Source of the DNA: Podaxis mareebaensis
Taxonomy: Eukaryota > Basidiomycota > Agaricomycetes > Agaricales > Agaricaceae
Length of the DNA stretch: 64,000 bases
Assembly (NCBI GenBank): GCA_018524725.1
Contig: JAEUWP010000470.1
Span: forward strand, 682,001-746,000
Direction: 5' to 3'
The notes under the pieces: generated by a model
Told to the model about the DNA's origin: nothing
Database searches by the model: none
The model's input: only the letters and a program-made list of their open reading frames with translations
Part shown: piece by piece, positions 21,268 to 34,063 of the stretch
Position numbering within the stretch: the first letter of the stretch is position 1
Layout of the letters: every line of letters begins with the position of its first letter
Translations under genes and position numbers: made by a program

Positions 21268-23811
21268 ATGGTCTCTCTCCAACCTTTCCTCGATTCCCTC
21301 CTCTCTTCCTTACCAGATTCTCCAATATCCAAGGAGCAATTCGATTTATTAGTCCGTAAGACCCTCGATGAATCTAGTGGCAAGTCTTCGCTCGAAAACA
21401 GGAAGAGTCAATGGGAGTTTCTACTGAAAAATGAGGTATTCAAATTAGCGGTGTGTATGTTACTCCCGGTCATTGAAATTACCACTTACCCTTCAAGGTA
21501 GATGCGCGAGGGAAAGGCTCTCAAGGAAGAAGATGTCACATACTACGACGAGCTGAAAGTCAGGTTGGACCTTGTCTTGACGTTCACTGAACAAGGTGAG
21601 TTAAGCTGTTCACGCGAGAGATACCTCACTCACATTTGTATCAGACGCTTGCGAACAGACATTCCCATTTATCGTCCTGCAAGACCTCCTCGAGACACAA
21701 ACCATAAACTCATGCTCGCATATATTCTCCTGGATTGAGTCTCGTTCTTCAAGACTTACAGAGGGCATGGTGCCTCAGAAGGGCAAAGCTCTCGTTCTGC
21801 TTCGGACACTCAATGACCTTCTACGCCGTCTATCGAAGTCCGGGTCTACGACTGTCTTTTGCGGCCGTATACTCACCTTCCTCAGTGGTGTCTTTCCTTT
21901 GGGCGAACGGAGCGGTGTCAACCTACGGGGAGAATATGGCCCAACATGGGAGGATGTATGGTACCCAAGACAGGAGACAGATAAGGACATTGAAATGAGG
22001 GATGGGGAGGGCAAAGTTCCTCGGCAGGACGGAGCACCACGAAGCGACGCAATGAACGTTGACGAGAACGCCAAGGACGTGAAAAAGGCACCCTCCCCAC
22101 AAACTCCGGCCGACAAAAAGGAAGGTTCGTCAATTCAACATGATTTGTCTCCCTTCAATGACATGACTTTGGGCACTTCAGATTTTTACAACACGTTTTG
22201 GCATCTTCAGCTCCCTTTCTCCAAGCCACCACTGTTCGCGAATAAGGAGACCTTCCCTGAGTTCAAGGAAGCTATCAACAAGGTTCTCCCGGTCATAAAA
22301 GAGGCTACAGCAAAGGAGAGAGCTATGATGGGGAGTAGAGTTGGGGCTGGGACGGGCTTACACAAAAGGAAACGGGATCCTGACAGTGAAGAGACGAATG
22401 CTAATGAGTATTTTTTTGCCAAGTTCTTGACTTCTCCAGACTTGCTCGACCTTGAGGTATTTTCTCTTCGTCCTATCCTTCAATACCTAATACACTAACA
22501 CCCGGAAGATTGCAGACACACATTTCCGTCGCCAATTCCTCTTCCAGCTGGTCATCCTGCTACACCATCTTCTTACCTTCACTAAGAGTGCAAAGGCGGC
22601 TTGGGCAACACAACGTAATAGGTCGTTGCAGATGGACTTCACGCTGGAGCCGGAAGACGCACAATGGGTACAGGAAACTCTCAATAAGGCAATGGAAGAA
22701 CTCAAGCAAACGACCCCGAATGGCCGTGCGTTTGCCGAAACTATCCAGACCATTATGGAACGGGAGAAAAACTGGGTCAAGTGGAAGAATGAACTTTGTG
22801 CATCATTTGACAAGGAAACGTGGTCTACGACAATCAATGGAGAGAAAGTGGGGTTGTTCGAGGCGACAAAGGAGCTGCGCGATAAAATGAGGGAACCCCG
22901 TGGGGATTGGCCACATTTGCTAGGTACAGAACCCCTGACCGAAATCTGGCAAATGGGTTACCGGGATCTGGACGATTTGGAACGACCATTCCAGTTGGGT
23001 ATCTGTTTTTCACAAGTCAATGACTACTTACATCTCTCTGTTTAGGCCGGGTGAAGTAAAAGATTTTGTCAAGAAAATCAAACTAGAGGATAACCGGATC
23101 GAGATGCGTAGAAAGGCTCTGGCTCGAATTGCGGAGCGTCAGGTTCCAGCTAAGGCTACGGCTCAGGCAACAGAAACAGTTGCCGAAACGGCTATGAATG
23201 TTGATATTCCAACTACGGCCCCACCAGCCCCCAATCCTGCACCAAATGCTACAACTGCATCCTCACTTCACCCTTCCTTACCCCCAAGACCAACAACCAC
23301 TCAATCACCATCTACCCAAAGCACGCCAGCACCGACTACCACATCGACTACCGCACCGACTGCCGCCCCGAGCCCTGCGCCACCTACACCCGCTCCACCA
23401 CCAACTGCCAAGAAGGTCGAACCTATAGACCCACAAATCGCGAAGTTCGAGGAGGTGAGCCTTCTTCTCATTGCCGCGGTGAAGGGACGAGTTCTAAGTT
23501 TGGTACAGAATAAACACCGATGGGCCTGGCTCGCTCTCCGGACGGCCCGTGATCAACATTTGCAACACTTCGGAAAGATCGGGACGGGTGACGTTGAGCT
23601 TCTCTTGCAAGAAATCGAGAAAGACAAGCAGGAGCGTGTAGCGGAACGGGAGAAGGTGCAGAAAGCAGAGGAGACAGCTAGCACAGTGGATGAAGCGATA
23701 TCCAAAACTCCAGTCCCTGAAGCTCTGATATCGACAAACGCCCAATCGTCGGCGGTGGCGAGCAGTGCACAAAAGACTGACGCGGATGTAAAAATGGAGA
23801 GCCAGGCCTGA
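21268..23811 (+). CDS. THOC1: THO complex subunit 1 (Hpr1/THOC1)
   Basis: Nuclear mRNP assembly and export factor that couples transcription to export and limits R-loops. Five exons (21268-21450, 21502-21595, 21645-22456, 22509-22993, 23046-23811) give 779 aa. Family signatures: QTFPFIVLQDLLETQTINSC, VLLRTLNDLLRRLSKS, FCGRILTFLSGVFPLGERSG, FYNTFWHLQLPFSKPP, FLTSPDLLDLE followed by HFRRQFLFQL, and KNWVKWKNELCASFDK. A Pro/Thr-rich linker of about 80 residues separates the helical core from a C-terminal basic helix. Intron 4 has a GTTGGG donor, chosen because it is the only one that joins RPFQ to PGEVKDFVKK in frame. Confidence 0.93.
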
Positions 23812-24064
23812 GATAATGTACTCCAGATGTGTTTTGTATCATAGACCTAGCATACTTGATGCATATGTTCCTATCCGGGGGTAGAGTGTATGATTATCAT
23901 GTCGTTCCATAGCAGCCGATCAGGTCTGGATCTCGTTGGGTGGAGCGGCGGGAGTAAAAGTCGAAAGAAATTCGCGTGATCGAGAAGGCAATCATCATGT
24001 TTGGTTGCAGAGATGTGATCTGATAATCCTTAGACAGCCCTTTACCACTCTTCACCTCATCATT

Positions 24065-25552
<1,488 letters not shown>

Positions 25553-26204
25553 TTTTTCTTACTACCGAATTTTGTAAGACGGACATTTATCCTTCGTAAT
25601 CTAGACGTTCGTCTGCCTGCGTCCCTTATTCATTTTTTTGAATTTATTTTCGTCAGCCTCGCGCAACTTCTAACCTATTCCTGTTTGGAGCACTTCATCA
25701 TGTCCGTTATCGCATCTTCCCTCCGTCTGCCCTTAAAACAGGTGCGTGTGACGTGTTGCTGTACGTTGATGTTGTACAGAACAATGGATAAACTATAACT
25801 CCTTCAGCCTTCCCAGGTGGAACTCATGACTGAATAGATGCGCATATCTCCACTCCGTTCGACCTTCCCTTGTTTACGCACGACCTCAACTGGACCTTAT
25901 CGACGCTGATTGGCCCACCAGTTATAATGCCCGAGTTCTTAACCCAGAGCAGCAGATTTCTACCACGATTTTACGCTAACTAACCATACGGATTGTCTTC
26001 CTCTCCGAAGGATCTCTGATTACTCTAAGCCGGGCCCCCCCCCATTGATCACTGGGACACCATGATCCCTGATAGCAAAGCCCCATTCCGCACCAATCTA
26101 TGAGAATCCCCGTTCGTGTGGTCAAAATAGCTCGCATGGGTTTTGTTTATATATGGGCCAAGCCCCAAGTAGGAACTGTATAGGCTACGCTCTTCTTGTG
26201 CTCT
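25553..26204. other. Long spacer between the epimerase and MFS transporter genes; possible tiny gene
   Basis: No gene is supported with confidence. An ATG at 25700 opens MSVIASSLRLPLKQ, a presequence-like peptide, before a GTGCGT donor. Downstream of tag at about 25837 two frames stay open for 40-50 codons; one reads DLNWTLSTLIGPPVIM, the other DADWPTSYNARVLNPEQQ. I could not join them cleanly to the first segment. A run of about nine C lies near 26036. Confidence 0.25.
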
Positions 26205-28711
26205 ATGGGGTTTGGCATACTTGGTGAGCCTTTCGAAGGATTACCCGGTGTGATAACACTAATTGTGTCCAGAGGATAACTACTTAGAACATGTTCCCGG
26301 AACTGCGCTGCTCTCTGATCGTGGAGTAAGCAAGGGAAAGCAGGTTAACCTCTTGCTTCCCCTTAGACCGAAGCTGCTCCTAACACCGGCCGCAGATCGT
26401 CATTAACGAGGCTCGGGAACTGAAGAGAGGAACGGGAAGGCATGCTCACGTAGTTCTTGTTCCTCAACCGTCGGACGACCCGAGAGATCCGTAAGTTCTT
26501 AAACTTACTTCAGCATCTCGCCCGATGAACGTCTGGCTTCAGTCTGAACTGGCCTCGATGGAAGAAGGAAGCTTGTTTTTGTACCCTGTATGTATGCCGT
26601 GTCCCCACTCAGAGTCTGTCCGTATTGATGATCTCGTGAAAAGAGCTTTCATAGCTTCTCTAGACGGTGCACTGTCTCCAATGGTCGGTCCAGGATATGT
26701 GCTACTATCCCAACAGTTTGGTGTTAGCGTGGACACCATAGCTTCTGGGTTTGGCTCTATCTTGCTCGGGCTAGGGTGCTTTATGTATGCGTCTTTCCAT
26801 GAAACTGGGCTCCTGGAGTTGACTAGGTTGCAGGCTGGCTCAGAATGCTTTGGCCGCAAAGTTCGGGCATCGGATCGTCTATTTGGGCTCTGTATTTCTG
26901 GTGCGACAAAACATCTTGTAAAATTCCCGACGCACTTACTATCGGGTTTCCAGATGTTTATTTCGTGCATCTGGTGCGCACTCAGCCCTGGAATTGCATC
27001 TATCCGAGCTTCTCGTGTCTTCCAAGGGTTCGGAATGTCTGCTATGCAAAGGTGAGACTGGTGTCTCGTATCATATTTTAGTCGCTACTGATGCTTCTGC
27101 TATAGCCTGGTCGCATCGACGATTGAACAGATCTTTTTGTACGTGCGCTTGAGGTAGGACGCCGCCATCACATGTTCATCAGTTTCAGTGTCCACGAAAG
27201 AGGCAGTCGATCGGTTGCCTGGAGCTTCTCAATCATGTCTGGAATTACGATGTGAGCATCTGCGCATTTGAAATGGCAGATAATATGAATTAACTTGTCT
27301 TCATCCGTAGCGGCCCTTTGCTGTATAGTTATGTTATCCAGAATCTGTCGTGGCAAATGGGCTTCTGGTTTATTAGTATTCCGCTCGGAATTGGGGTTTT
27401 GTTGGTTTTCTTTTTCGTGCCAGAGGTGAGCGGCCATCATCATTCCGATCTTACTACAATGGCAGTACTTAATCCTTTCAGACAACCCACACGCGTGAAA
27501 CTCAAGTAATCAGCGATGGCAAGGACCAGTCCGAAGGATCCACTATCTCCGAAAAACGTAGTGTGGAGGAGGATCCGCGCTCTGAAACTCCTAATCGAAG
27601 GCCACCTAATACCAGCTATCTCGCGCAACTGAAGATTTGGCATGGGACATTTACCGATGTCAGTCTTCTCAAGTTGTTCCTCCGGCCAGTGCCTTTCCTG
27701 CTCTCGCCCATCGTAAGCACCAGCAACATAGTTCTTACGATATGCATGTCTTGTTAATGATTCATGTAGCTCTGGTTTATCTTCTTGGCTCATGGCATGC
27801 AAACCGTATGGCTTAGTATGTGGCATATGCTCAGGCAGCGCCCCGTAAACTCACTAGAGCACAGGCCTTATGCCCATCTGCTCCTCCACCATCTTTACGA
27901 TTGAGTACAACTTCACTACTGCCCAGATTGTGAGTGGTCGATATCCTCTAATAAAACCACCTTCAGTAACGATTCTCCCAAGGGACTCACAAATCTGGGT
28001 GGACTTGTTGGCATTGTGCTAGCAACTTTGGTCTCAGGGCCTTTGACCGACTGGGGAACAGTCTGGCTTGCGAAACATAACAGGGGAATCTATGAACCAG
28101 AATTCAGGATGTTCTTCGTCTCCGCAATGCTGCTGGGAGTGTTTGGGTATGCTGGCTGGGCAGGTGGGTGATCTCAAGACTGGTCAGGGAACAATCGCCA
28201 AAACTGAATGCCCGGAATAGTCGGCACGACACACAACATCCCGTGGATAGGAGCGGTCGCTTGCATCGCGTATGTCTAGCATGTCCTGTGTTTCTGTCCG
28301 TGATTGACTGACCCCGACGGATAGTATGGCCAATTTCAGCATGATTATGTCGGGGGCGGCTGCTGTCACGTATATGCTGGACACCCATGGACCTAGCTCG
28401 CTGCATGTGTTGGCTGTCACCAACTTTCTCAAGAACATGGTCCTCTACGGATTCACGTTCTTCGCAAACGGAATGATCGAGCATCGAGGTGTTAAGACTT
28501 CTTTGCTTATTTTAGCGGGATGTCAAGCATTCTGCTGGTTGGCATCCATTCCGATGTACATCTTCGGAAAGCGTGTCAGGTCTTTCGTAAGTGATAATTT
28601 GTGGCCAGGCAAAACCGCCACGTAACTGTGATACAGATTAGCAGGCACCCAAATCTCTTCATGGTTGGCGAAGAAGAGCTTCCCGGCCGCAAGGGCAACG
28701 GTAGTGCATGA
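26205..28711 (+). CDS. Major facilitator superfamily transporter (12 TM, DHA1-like)
   Basis: Seventeen exons give 545 aa, the most split gene in the window for its size: 26205-26223, 26273-26325, 26396-26490, 26543-26587, 26644-26784, 26834-26900, 26954-27051, 27106-27138, 27189-27251, 27311-27425, 27482-27712, 27770-27815, 27865-27929, 27983-28163, 28221-28269, 28325-28586 and 28637-28711. The pre-TM region has VVLVPQPSDDPRDPLNWPRW, standard for fungal MFS carriers. Then come SPMVGPGYVLLSQQFGVSV, KFGHRIVYLGS, RASRVFQGFGMSAMQS and PLLYSYVIQNLSWQMGFWF. A charged central loop follows, then six more hydrophobic segments with NLGGLVGIVLATLVSGPLTD. Substrate not predictable; similar proteins include drug and polyamine carriers. 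Every junction keeps frame, so the gene looks intact. Confidence 0.88.
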
Positions 28712-28775
28712 GAATTATGAACTATGTACAATAACAATCGGTGACGAAATAAATTCCAGGCGCCCTTCCAGAATG

Positions 28776-30778
28776 TCAGGAGCTCAAATGTGAAAACTCT
28801 GGTCCGTTCCAAACGTCGAAGGGAATACAGAAGTGATAGTTGTTGTTTGCCTGACGGAAGTTGGCTTGGACGTCCAAGAATGCCTTTCTGTAATCCTCTG
28901 CCTCCTCCAGATCCATTAATCCTTCGACATGCGAGAAAATCTCATGGATCAGCTCTATCGGGAGACGGGGATGCAGCACCTTTTCTAGTGCTCCCCGGAT
29001 CCAATCTTTCTGCTGAGGAGCGACGGAAGCCGTCGATACCACTGGCTGAATATCGGGGTCTATCAAATGGAACATTAGTAACGTTAACCGCCCTTCGCGT
29101 GTCGGATCGACGAGTTTGAAGGCCGTTTGTCTATGCTGATAGATATTCGGGAAAACGAGACTGAGGCCCGTACGAAGCGGTGTCTCGCCAATGTATTGGT
29201 GACAGGCGTCACCGTCGCTAAGTCCCCAGGTTCGCAGCGTGGCTCCTGTATCGCCTGCTGAGAATCCGCGAGGATAGGTGACGGCCATGCGGAATTGTAT
29301 TGAAACGGGTGAGATATTTTCCTGGGTGGAGAGGAGATAAGATCGAATGAATACTCGGTAGTTCGCACGGGCTAGGGAGTACGTACTGCGGATAGGCAGT
29401 GGATCCCGCAGGCTGCTATGCGTTCATTTCGCATGCCTTTGACGTGCCATGCTGTCCCAGGGGAACTGGGTCCTTGTGGGCGCTAAATAAGCCATCTCGA
29501 CATGAGAAGGACTGGTGAAATCTGCAGTAGTTAGGCGCACCAGACGCGTTTCAGTTACATCGACGATGACCTGGAGTCGACGTCCACGCAAATTTATGAT
29601 AAACTTTCTGCCTTCGATGCCGCCTGGGTATCCACTGTTAGGTACGTCGGGGAGTTGAATGGGTCGGTTCATGACCCAGTGGCGCATCTCGCGTTCGTAT
29701 GTGGACCATCCTTCCTCATCGTCGGAATATTCTGGAGGCTCGGGTTCATCCCATACAGTATACTTGCACGGCCCTGGTATCCGCTGAGGTAGAGGATTGT
29801 TGCGATGAAGGTCCGTCAGGGTATGCTCGAATAAGGGTATGAATTTGCTAAGGAGGGTCTCGAGAAGGGTATAAAAAGGAGAGTGATCTTCTTTGTGGAG
29901 GTTGTTGATGTAGGAAAGGAATTTCGCTTTGCCGGAGAAGTCGATGGATACGTCTGAGGGGAGAAGAGCGAACCGCGGGCAGACCGTGTATATGTCAGTA
30001 GTTGGAGGTGGGGGGATGGTTCGAGGAGCTCTGTGGTTGTAGGATACAAGTGTCTTATTGTAGACGAGGCAGTAGAGTAAAGGGTCTATTAGGTTGATCG
30101 TGCTGCCGTTGTCGCTTCGGGTGCAGGTTGGGAGGTGCTCCAAATCGGACAGTAGACGTCGCAGGTCGTCGTTTTCGGGATTAGAAAGCAACGAGTCGGA
30201 CTCCCATATCCGTTCGAAGCAGGATACTTGACTGTAGATAGTAAATTACGGCTGGAAAAGTATTGCATATGGGTTACCCGCTCACCATCTGTTTGCTTCA
30301 TCTCTTAACGCCGCGTAGCCTCCAAGCTCGTCGATAATATACTCAACCTGCCAAAGGCTTGGATTCAGCGGGTCAAAAGATTTTAATGGATTTACCTGCT
30401 TCGCCGAAAGCGTGACTTCTGTGAACGACGAGGGCGTCTTCACTATGGAAACACATGGCAGTCCCGCGAGTTTGCGCCATTCAACTCGCACGTTTTCATC
30501 CTGATACTTCGTCCACCACTCCGGCTGTCTACGCAGGAGCGCAGAGTACTGTGACATGGCAAGCTCCGTAACCTACAGCACGGTCAGCAACTCGCAGGTC
30601 ATGGGTGCTCTACCCGGCATACTGTTCTCGGGTTGTCTGCCAAGGTCCGAGTATAAGCGGATAGCCAGGAAAGATAAAGGAACTCCTGACCTCCGACACC
30701 GCCCAAGTAGTGTATGCCAAAAAGAAAAGGGTGCCTGTAGCCTCTGTTGAAGTCGCGTAGGGCGTGAGTGTAGGGCAT
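28776..30778 (-). CDS. DUF4246 family fungal protein
   Basis: Six exons on the minus strand (30778-30700, 30636-30623, 30572-30286, 30231-29541, 29482-29387, 29321-28776) give 570 aa. DUF4246 marks: TVTELAMSQYSALLRRQPEW, QVSCFERIWESDSLL, LIDPLLYCLVYNKT, AWHVKGMRNERIAACGIH, ENISPVSIQFR, GLSLVFPNIYQHRQTAFKLV and QQKDWIRGAL. The F-P-N-x-Y-Q-H-R block and the WHV-x-GM block are the most conserved parts of the family. The fold has been suggested to be oxygenase-like, but no reaction is established to my knowledge. Exon 2 is only 14 nt. Start codon uncertain: Mets also exist in frame up to 30901. It is convergent with the MFS gene. Confidence 0.82.
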
Positions 30779-30914
30779 AGTGGACTGGATTGAAGAGACG
30801 CTGGCAGGGTCCCTGAAATAGGCAGTTCTATTTTGGGAACAAGTTGTAATCACAAGACGATAATCAGACATGACGCGCTCTTGAACTTGTTTACCTTCCA
30901 CCATTGTCGTCACC

Positions 30915-31559
30915 ATGGTGCGTCTTCTCCTTAGCTACAAAGAATCTGTTTTGACTCTCCGTCTCCCAGACTTGGGAAATTCGTATGTCAAACTCCAAGG
31001 GGATGATCTACTTCTACAACCCCGAAACGAAGGACTCGATCTGGACAGTACCGAAAGGATATTCAGAGGAACAGGTCATGAGCTTTTCTGGTGCAGAGAA
31101 ATATAGGGATCAGTTAAAAAAGGTGTTTGATGGTGAAAAAGGTCAAGTGCGGGCCAGCCATCTACTGGTGAAGCACAAGGACAGTAGACGACCGTCGAGC
31201 TGGAAGGAGGTGTGTAGTGGTCCTCCGCTGATCGCGCCATGCCGCGCTATGACCGACACCCTGCTTACGCCTCTTGTCGATAGGCAAATATTACGCGTAC
31301 GAAAGAAGAAGCAATCGAGATTCTTAGAGGATATCAGAAAGAAATCAATGAGGCACCTCAGAAAAGCGAGAAGTTCGCCGAGCTCGCGTCGCAATATTCG
31401 GATTGTTCATCTCACAGCAATGGTGGCGATCTCGGATGGTTTGGGCCCGGGCAAATGCAGAAGGCATTTGAAGAGGCGACGTACGCGTTGAGTGTCGGGA
31501 GTGTGAGCGACATTGTCACTACTGACAGTGGCGTTCATCTCATTTTCCGCACGGCATGA
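30915..31559 (+). CDS. ESS1: Parvulin-type peptidyl-prolyl isomerase Pin1/Ess1
   Basis: Phospho-Ser/Thr-Pro isomerase acting on the RNA polymerase II CTD and other targets. Three exons (30915-30917, 30970-31209, 31284-31559) give 172 aa, the usual length. The WW domain reads TWEIRMSNSKGMIYFYNPET and SIWTVP. The PPIase domain has VRASHLLVKHKDSRRPSSW, the basic phosphate-binding loop K..SRRPSSW, FAELASQYSDCSSHSNGGDL, GWFGPGQMQKAFE and SDIVTTDSGVHLIFRT. Exon 1 is exactly the ATG. The 52-nt intron then gives ACTTGG, so M-T-W-E-I-R is restored. No in-frame Met in a better place was seen. It is divergent from the DUF4246 gene (136 bp). Confidence 0.95.
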
Positions 31560-32087
31560 GGGGAGGGATCTTTGAGCCAATATTGCAATGCTTTCGACAT
31601 GTAATGCTACCACCACATCATGATACGTGAACGTTCAGAACGCTTGAAAATACATAGGCTTTGTACGGTACAGGACTTGCAAGTGTCTCCGAGTATTCAT
31701 CACAGTTTGATCGTTCAAGTTTGTTTGGTCACAATTGCTTGGCAACGGATTAGACAGCGGCCCTGACGAATGCGCTCAGAACATTCAGTCGCTTGCTCTG
31801 GTCCTACTTGTTTAGCGCTGTCATTCGAAGATTAGGTACTGTAGTCGGAGAGCTCGTGGGGCTGAATAACCTGCGCAACCTCACACAACACATCGTACGA
31901 CAGCTTCCCGCGCCCCCAAGCAACGAAACACCAAAAGGCTCCCAGATCTTAACGCCCTCGAGTCATAGTCTCCTCAGTTCCTGTTCATTCTCCGTTTCTC
32001 GCCTGCCTTGACTCGACTCTTATCGATAGCAATCGATAACCCAGAAGTTACTCAGATTTACAACAACAGAAGCACACCACTGGCCCC
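31560..32087. other. Intergenic stretch upstream of the MOSC gene
   Basis: No supported gene. It ends in a leader with several CA-rich words. A perfect inverted repeat lies at 32020-32039 (listed separately). Confidence 0.4.
32020..32039. repeat. 8-bp inverted repeat, ATCGAT core, upstream of the MOSC gene
   Basis: The sequence reads TTATCGAT, then AGCA, then ATCGATAA: a perfect palindrome of two 8-bp arms with a 4-bp spacer, 48 bp before the MOSC start codon. The same ATCGATAA word occurs near 434 upstream of EF-2. A binding site for a dimeric factor is possible; function is not shown. Confidence 0.4.
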
Positions 32088-33748
32088 ATGACTTCGTCCA
32101 GCTCCGACTCCTTCCCTTTGGGTTTGTTGTCAGACACACCGACCGCTCTCCTTTACACTGGACTTGCCACTGCCACTGTTGCTGTACTCTTCTTTGCTTT
32201 CAACCGCAGGACTTCGAGCTCTTCGAACAACGTCTTAGGAAAGCGAAAGCAGGTGCAAAGATCTGGAAAAATGCCGCCACAAGTTGGAAGCGTCAAAGTG
32301 TCTAAAATTCTGATACATCCTATCAAGGTACGTCTTTGTTCTGCGATGAGGAACGAATGACGGTTTTCGGTCAACCATAGTGTCACCTTCCCTTGTTCAC
32401 TCTAGACACGCTGCTGACGATTTCATGCTTTATCTAGAGTTGTCGCGGAACGTCCGTTCAATCTGCGAGATACACACCAGAGGGTCTTGAGGTGTGTATC
32501 GTGTAATTTGTTTACCCTCGTTTTCGCTGTGTCAACTGATCCTGCCCCCAGAATGATAGGCAATGGTGCGTCATTGATGCTGAGAAAAACAAGATAATAA
32601 CGGCACGAGAAGTCCCAAAGGTGGGGTGTTGTGCTCTGAAATTAGGTCCCCATTTTGATGAAGGAACAGTTGGTTTTGATTACGCCCCGCATTCAAGTCG
32701 ATGAGTCCTCCCCTGAGGGCGGCTCGCTTATTGTGGCATTTCCTGGAGATTCGGAATGCGAGAGTTTCACCATTCCTTTGCGCCCGACTGAGAAAACGTT
32801 GAGCACATGGACATTGTGAGTAAATTGTTACTAAAACGTCATCCATTGTCTAGGATATGGAAAGTAATCTCGATTTCCCCAGGCTCACAAACATCACCAT
32901 CTGGCCCGGGTATGCACCGATAGATGGTTACATTTGTCAATCTTCCGTCAAAGGCGCACCTTCCCCATCCGAGATTCTGTCCAAGTACATTGGGAAGCCA
33001 GTGCACCTTCTCTATAAGGGCCCACTACCCCGGCCGATTGATCCTACATACGAGTTTCCTGATCTGAAGGCGACAGCACATTTTCAGGACATGTATCCGT
33101 TGTTGATATGCTCCGAGGAGAATGCACAAGCTGTCGAAGAACAGATCAAACCCCTTGTGGGAACACAGGGCATTGACCAGCGGTGGGAGGATGGTAGAAT
33201 CTTGATTGAACGGTGAGCTCTTTTCTCAAGAGATCCCTTGAGCCTTGGGCCTTCGACAGCCCAGTGGCTGTGGATGAGTATTTCCCCGATATTTGCTCCT
33301 AGGAGTTGGGGACAGGTCCACAATTCGGAGTGATTAATACTGATGATATGGGCTAGATTCCGGCCCAATATAGTAGTCAAAGGTGCAGGGGCCTTTGCAG
33401 AGGATGGCTGGGAGGAGATCAGTATCGGGTCAGAGGGCGCGCCCGGCATAACTTTGGTATCCAAGTGCACACGGTGTCTGGTGAGTGATGATCTTTAAAT
33501 CATGCGCTCAATATGGGGCTTGATTGGGTTGGATGCTCATATGGTCGTTCTGCTTACACCAGCTTCCGAATGTTGACCCTGAAACTGGGGTGAAGGACGC
33601 TGCGGTGCCCTACAAAGTGATCATGAAGTTCAGGAAAGGAATTGATCCTGTGGAGAAGATGAAGCCTTGTATTGGATGTAATGCGGTACCAGAAGCTGGA
33701 GGAGTGGTCAGAGTCGGTGATGATGTATATGTAAAGAAGATGTGGTAG
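32088..33748 (+). CDS. MOSC domain protein, mARC-like molybdenum cofactor enzyme
   Basis: Seven exons (32088-32327, 32438-32491, 32552-32620, 32670-32815, 32883-33212, 33357-33480, 33563-33748) give 382 aa. A hydrophobic N-terminal segment (about residues 19-37, TALLYTGLATATVAVLFFAF) followed by basic residues resembles the outer-mitochondrial-membrane anchor of mARC. MOSC_N: KILIHPIKSCRGTSVQSARY, NDRQWCVIDAEKNK, LITPRI. MOSC: RFRPNIVVKGAGAFAEDGWE, then CTRCLLPNVDPETG, where the second Cys aligns with the Moco-coordinating Cys. The end reads CIGCNAVPEAGGVVRVGDDV. Reduction of N-hydroxylated compounds is the known mARC activity and is inferred here. Confidence 0.88.
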
Positions 33749-34063
33749 AGAGTCTAATTGAAGGAATGTAATGGGGTACGTCATCGACTAGAAAGGCACC
33801 AAGAAATGAAGAATACTGTGCTCCGGAAAGAAAGGCCGGGCCGGGAGAAACCAGCTTTAGGTTCTCAAGATGTTCTGTGGAGAGGTACTGGATGGATGCT
33901 CCAGGCACAGAAAATAAAGAGGTGAATAGGTCACGTGTTGCCAAGAGGGGGATTGGGAGAAATGTCGCGAGTTTGTTGCGGGCGACGTCTGATCCACCCT
34001 CTCATCCCTCTCTCCTCCCTTCTCCACCCCCCACACAACGGCCCAACTCCGTCTCAGGCCAAC
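33749..34063. other. Intergenic stretch
   Basis: No supported gene. A C/T-rich leader (tctcctcccttctccacc-like) precedes the USP start. Confidence 0.4.

Noticed and set aside
22920..22935. GTACAG in THO1 as an intron donor
   Set aside because: Reading through keeps a long conserved open frame (LLGTEPLTEIWQMGYRDL), so no intron is needed there.
26028..26044. Run of C bases as a functional element
   Set aside because: A single homopolymer run with no context; it may be a sequencing weak spot.
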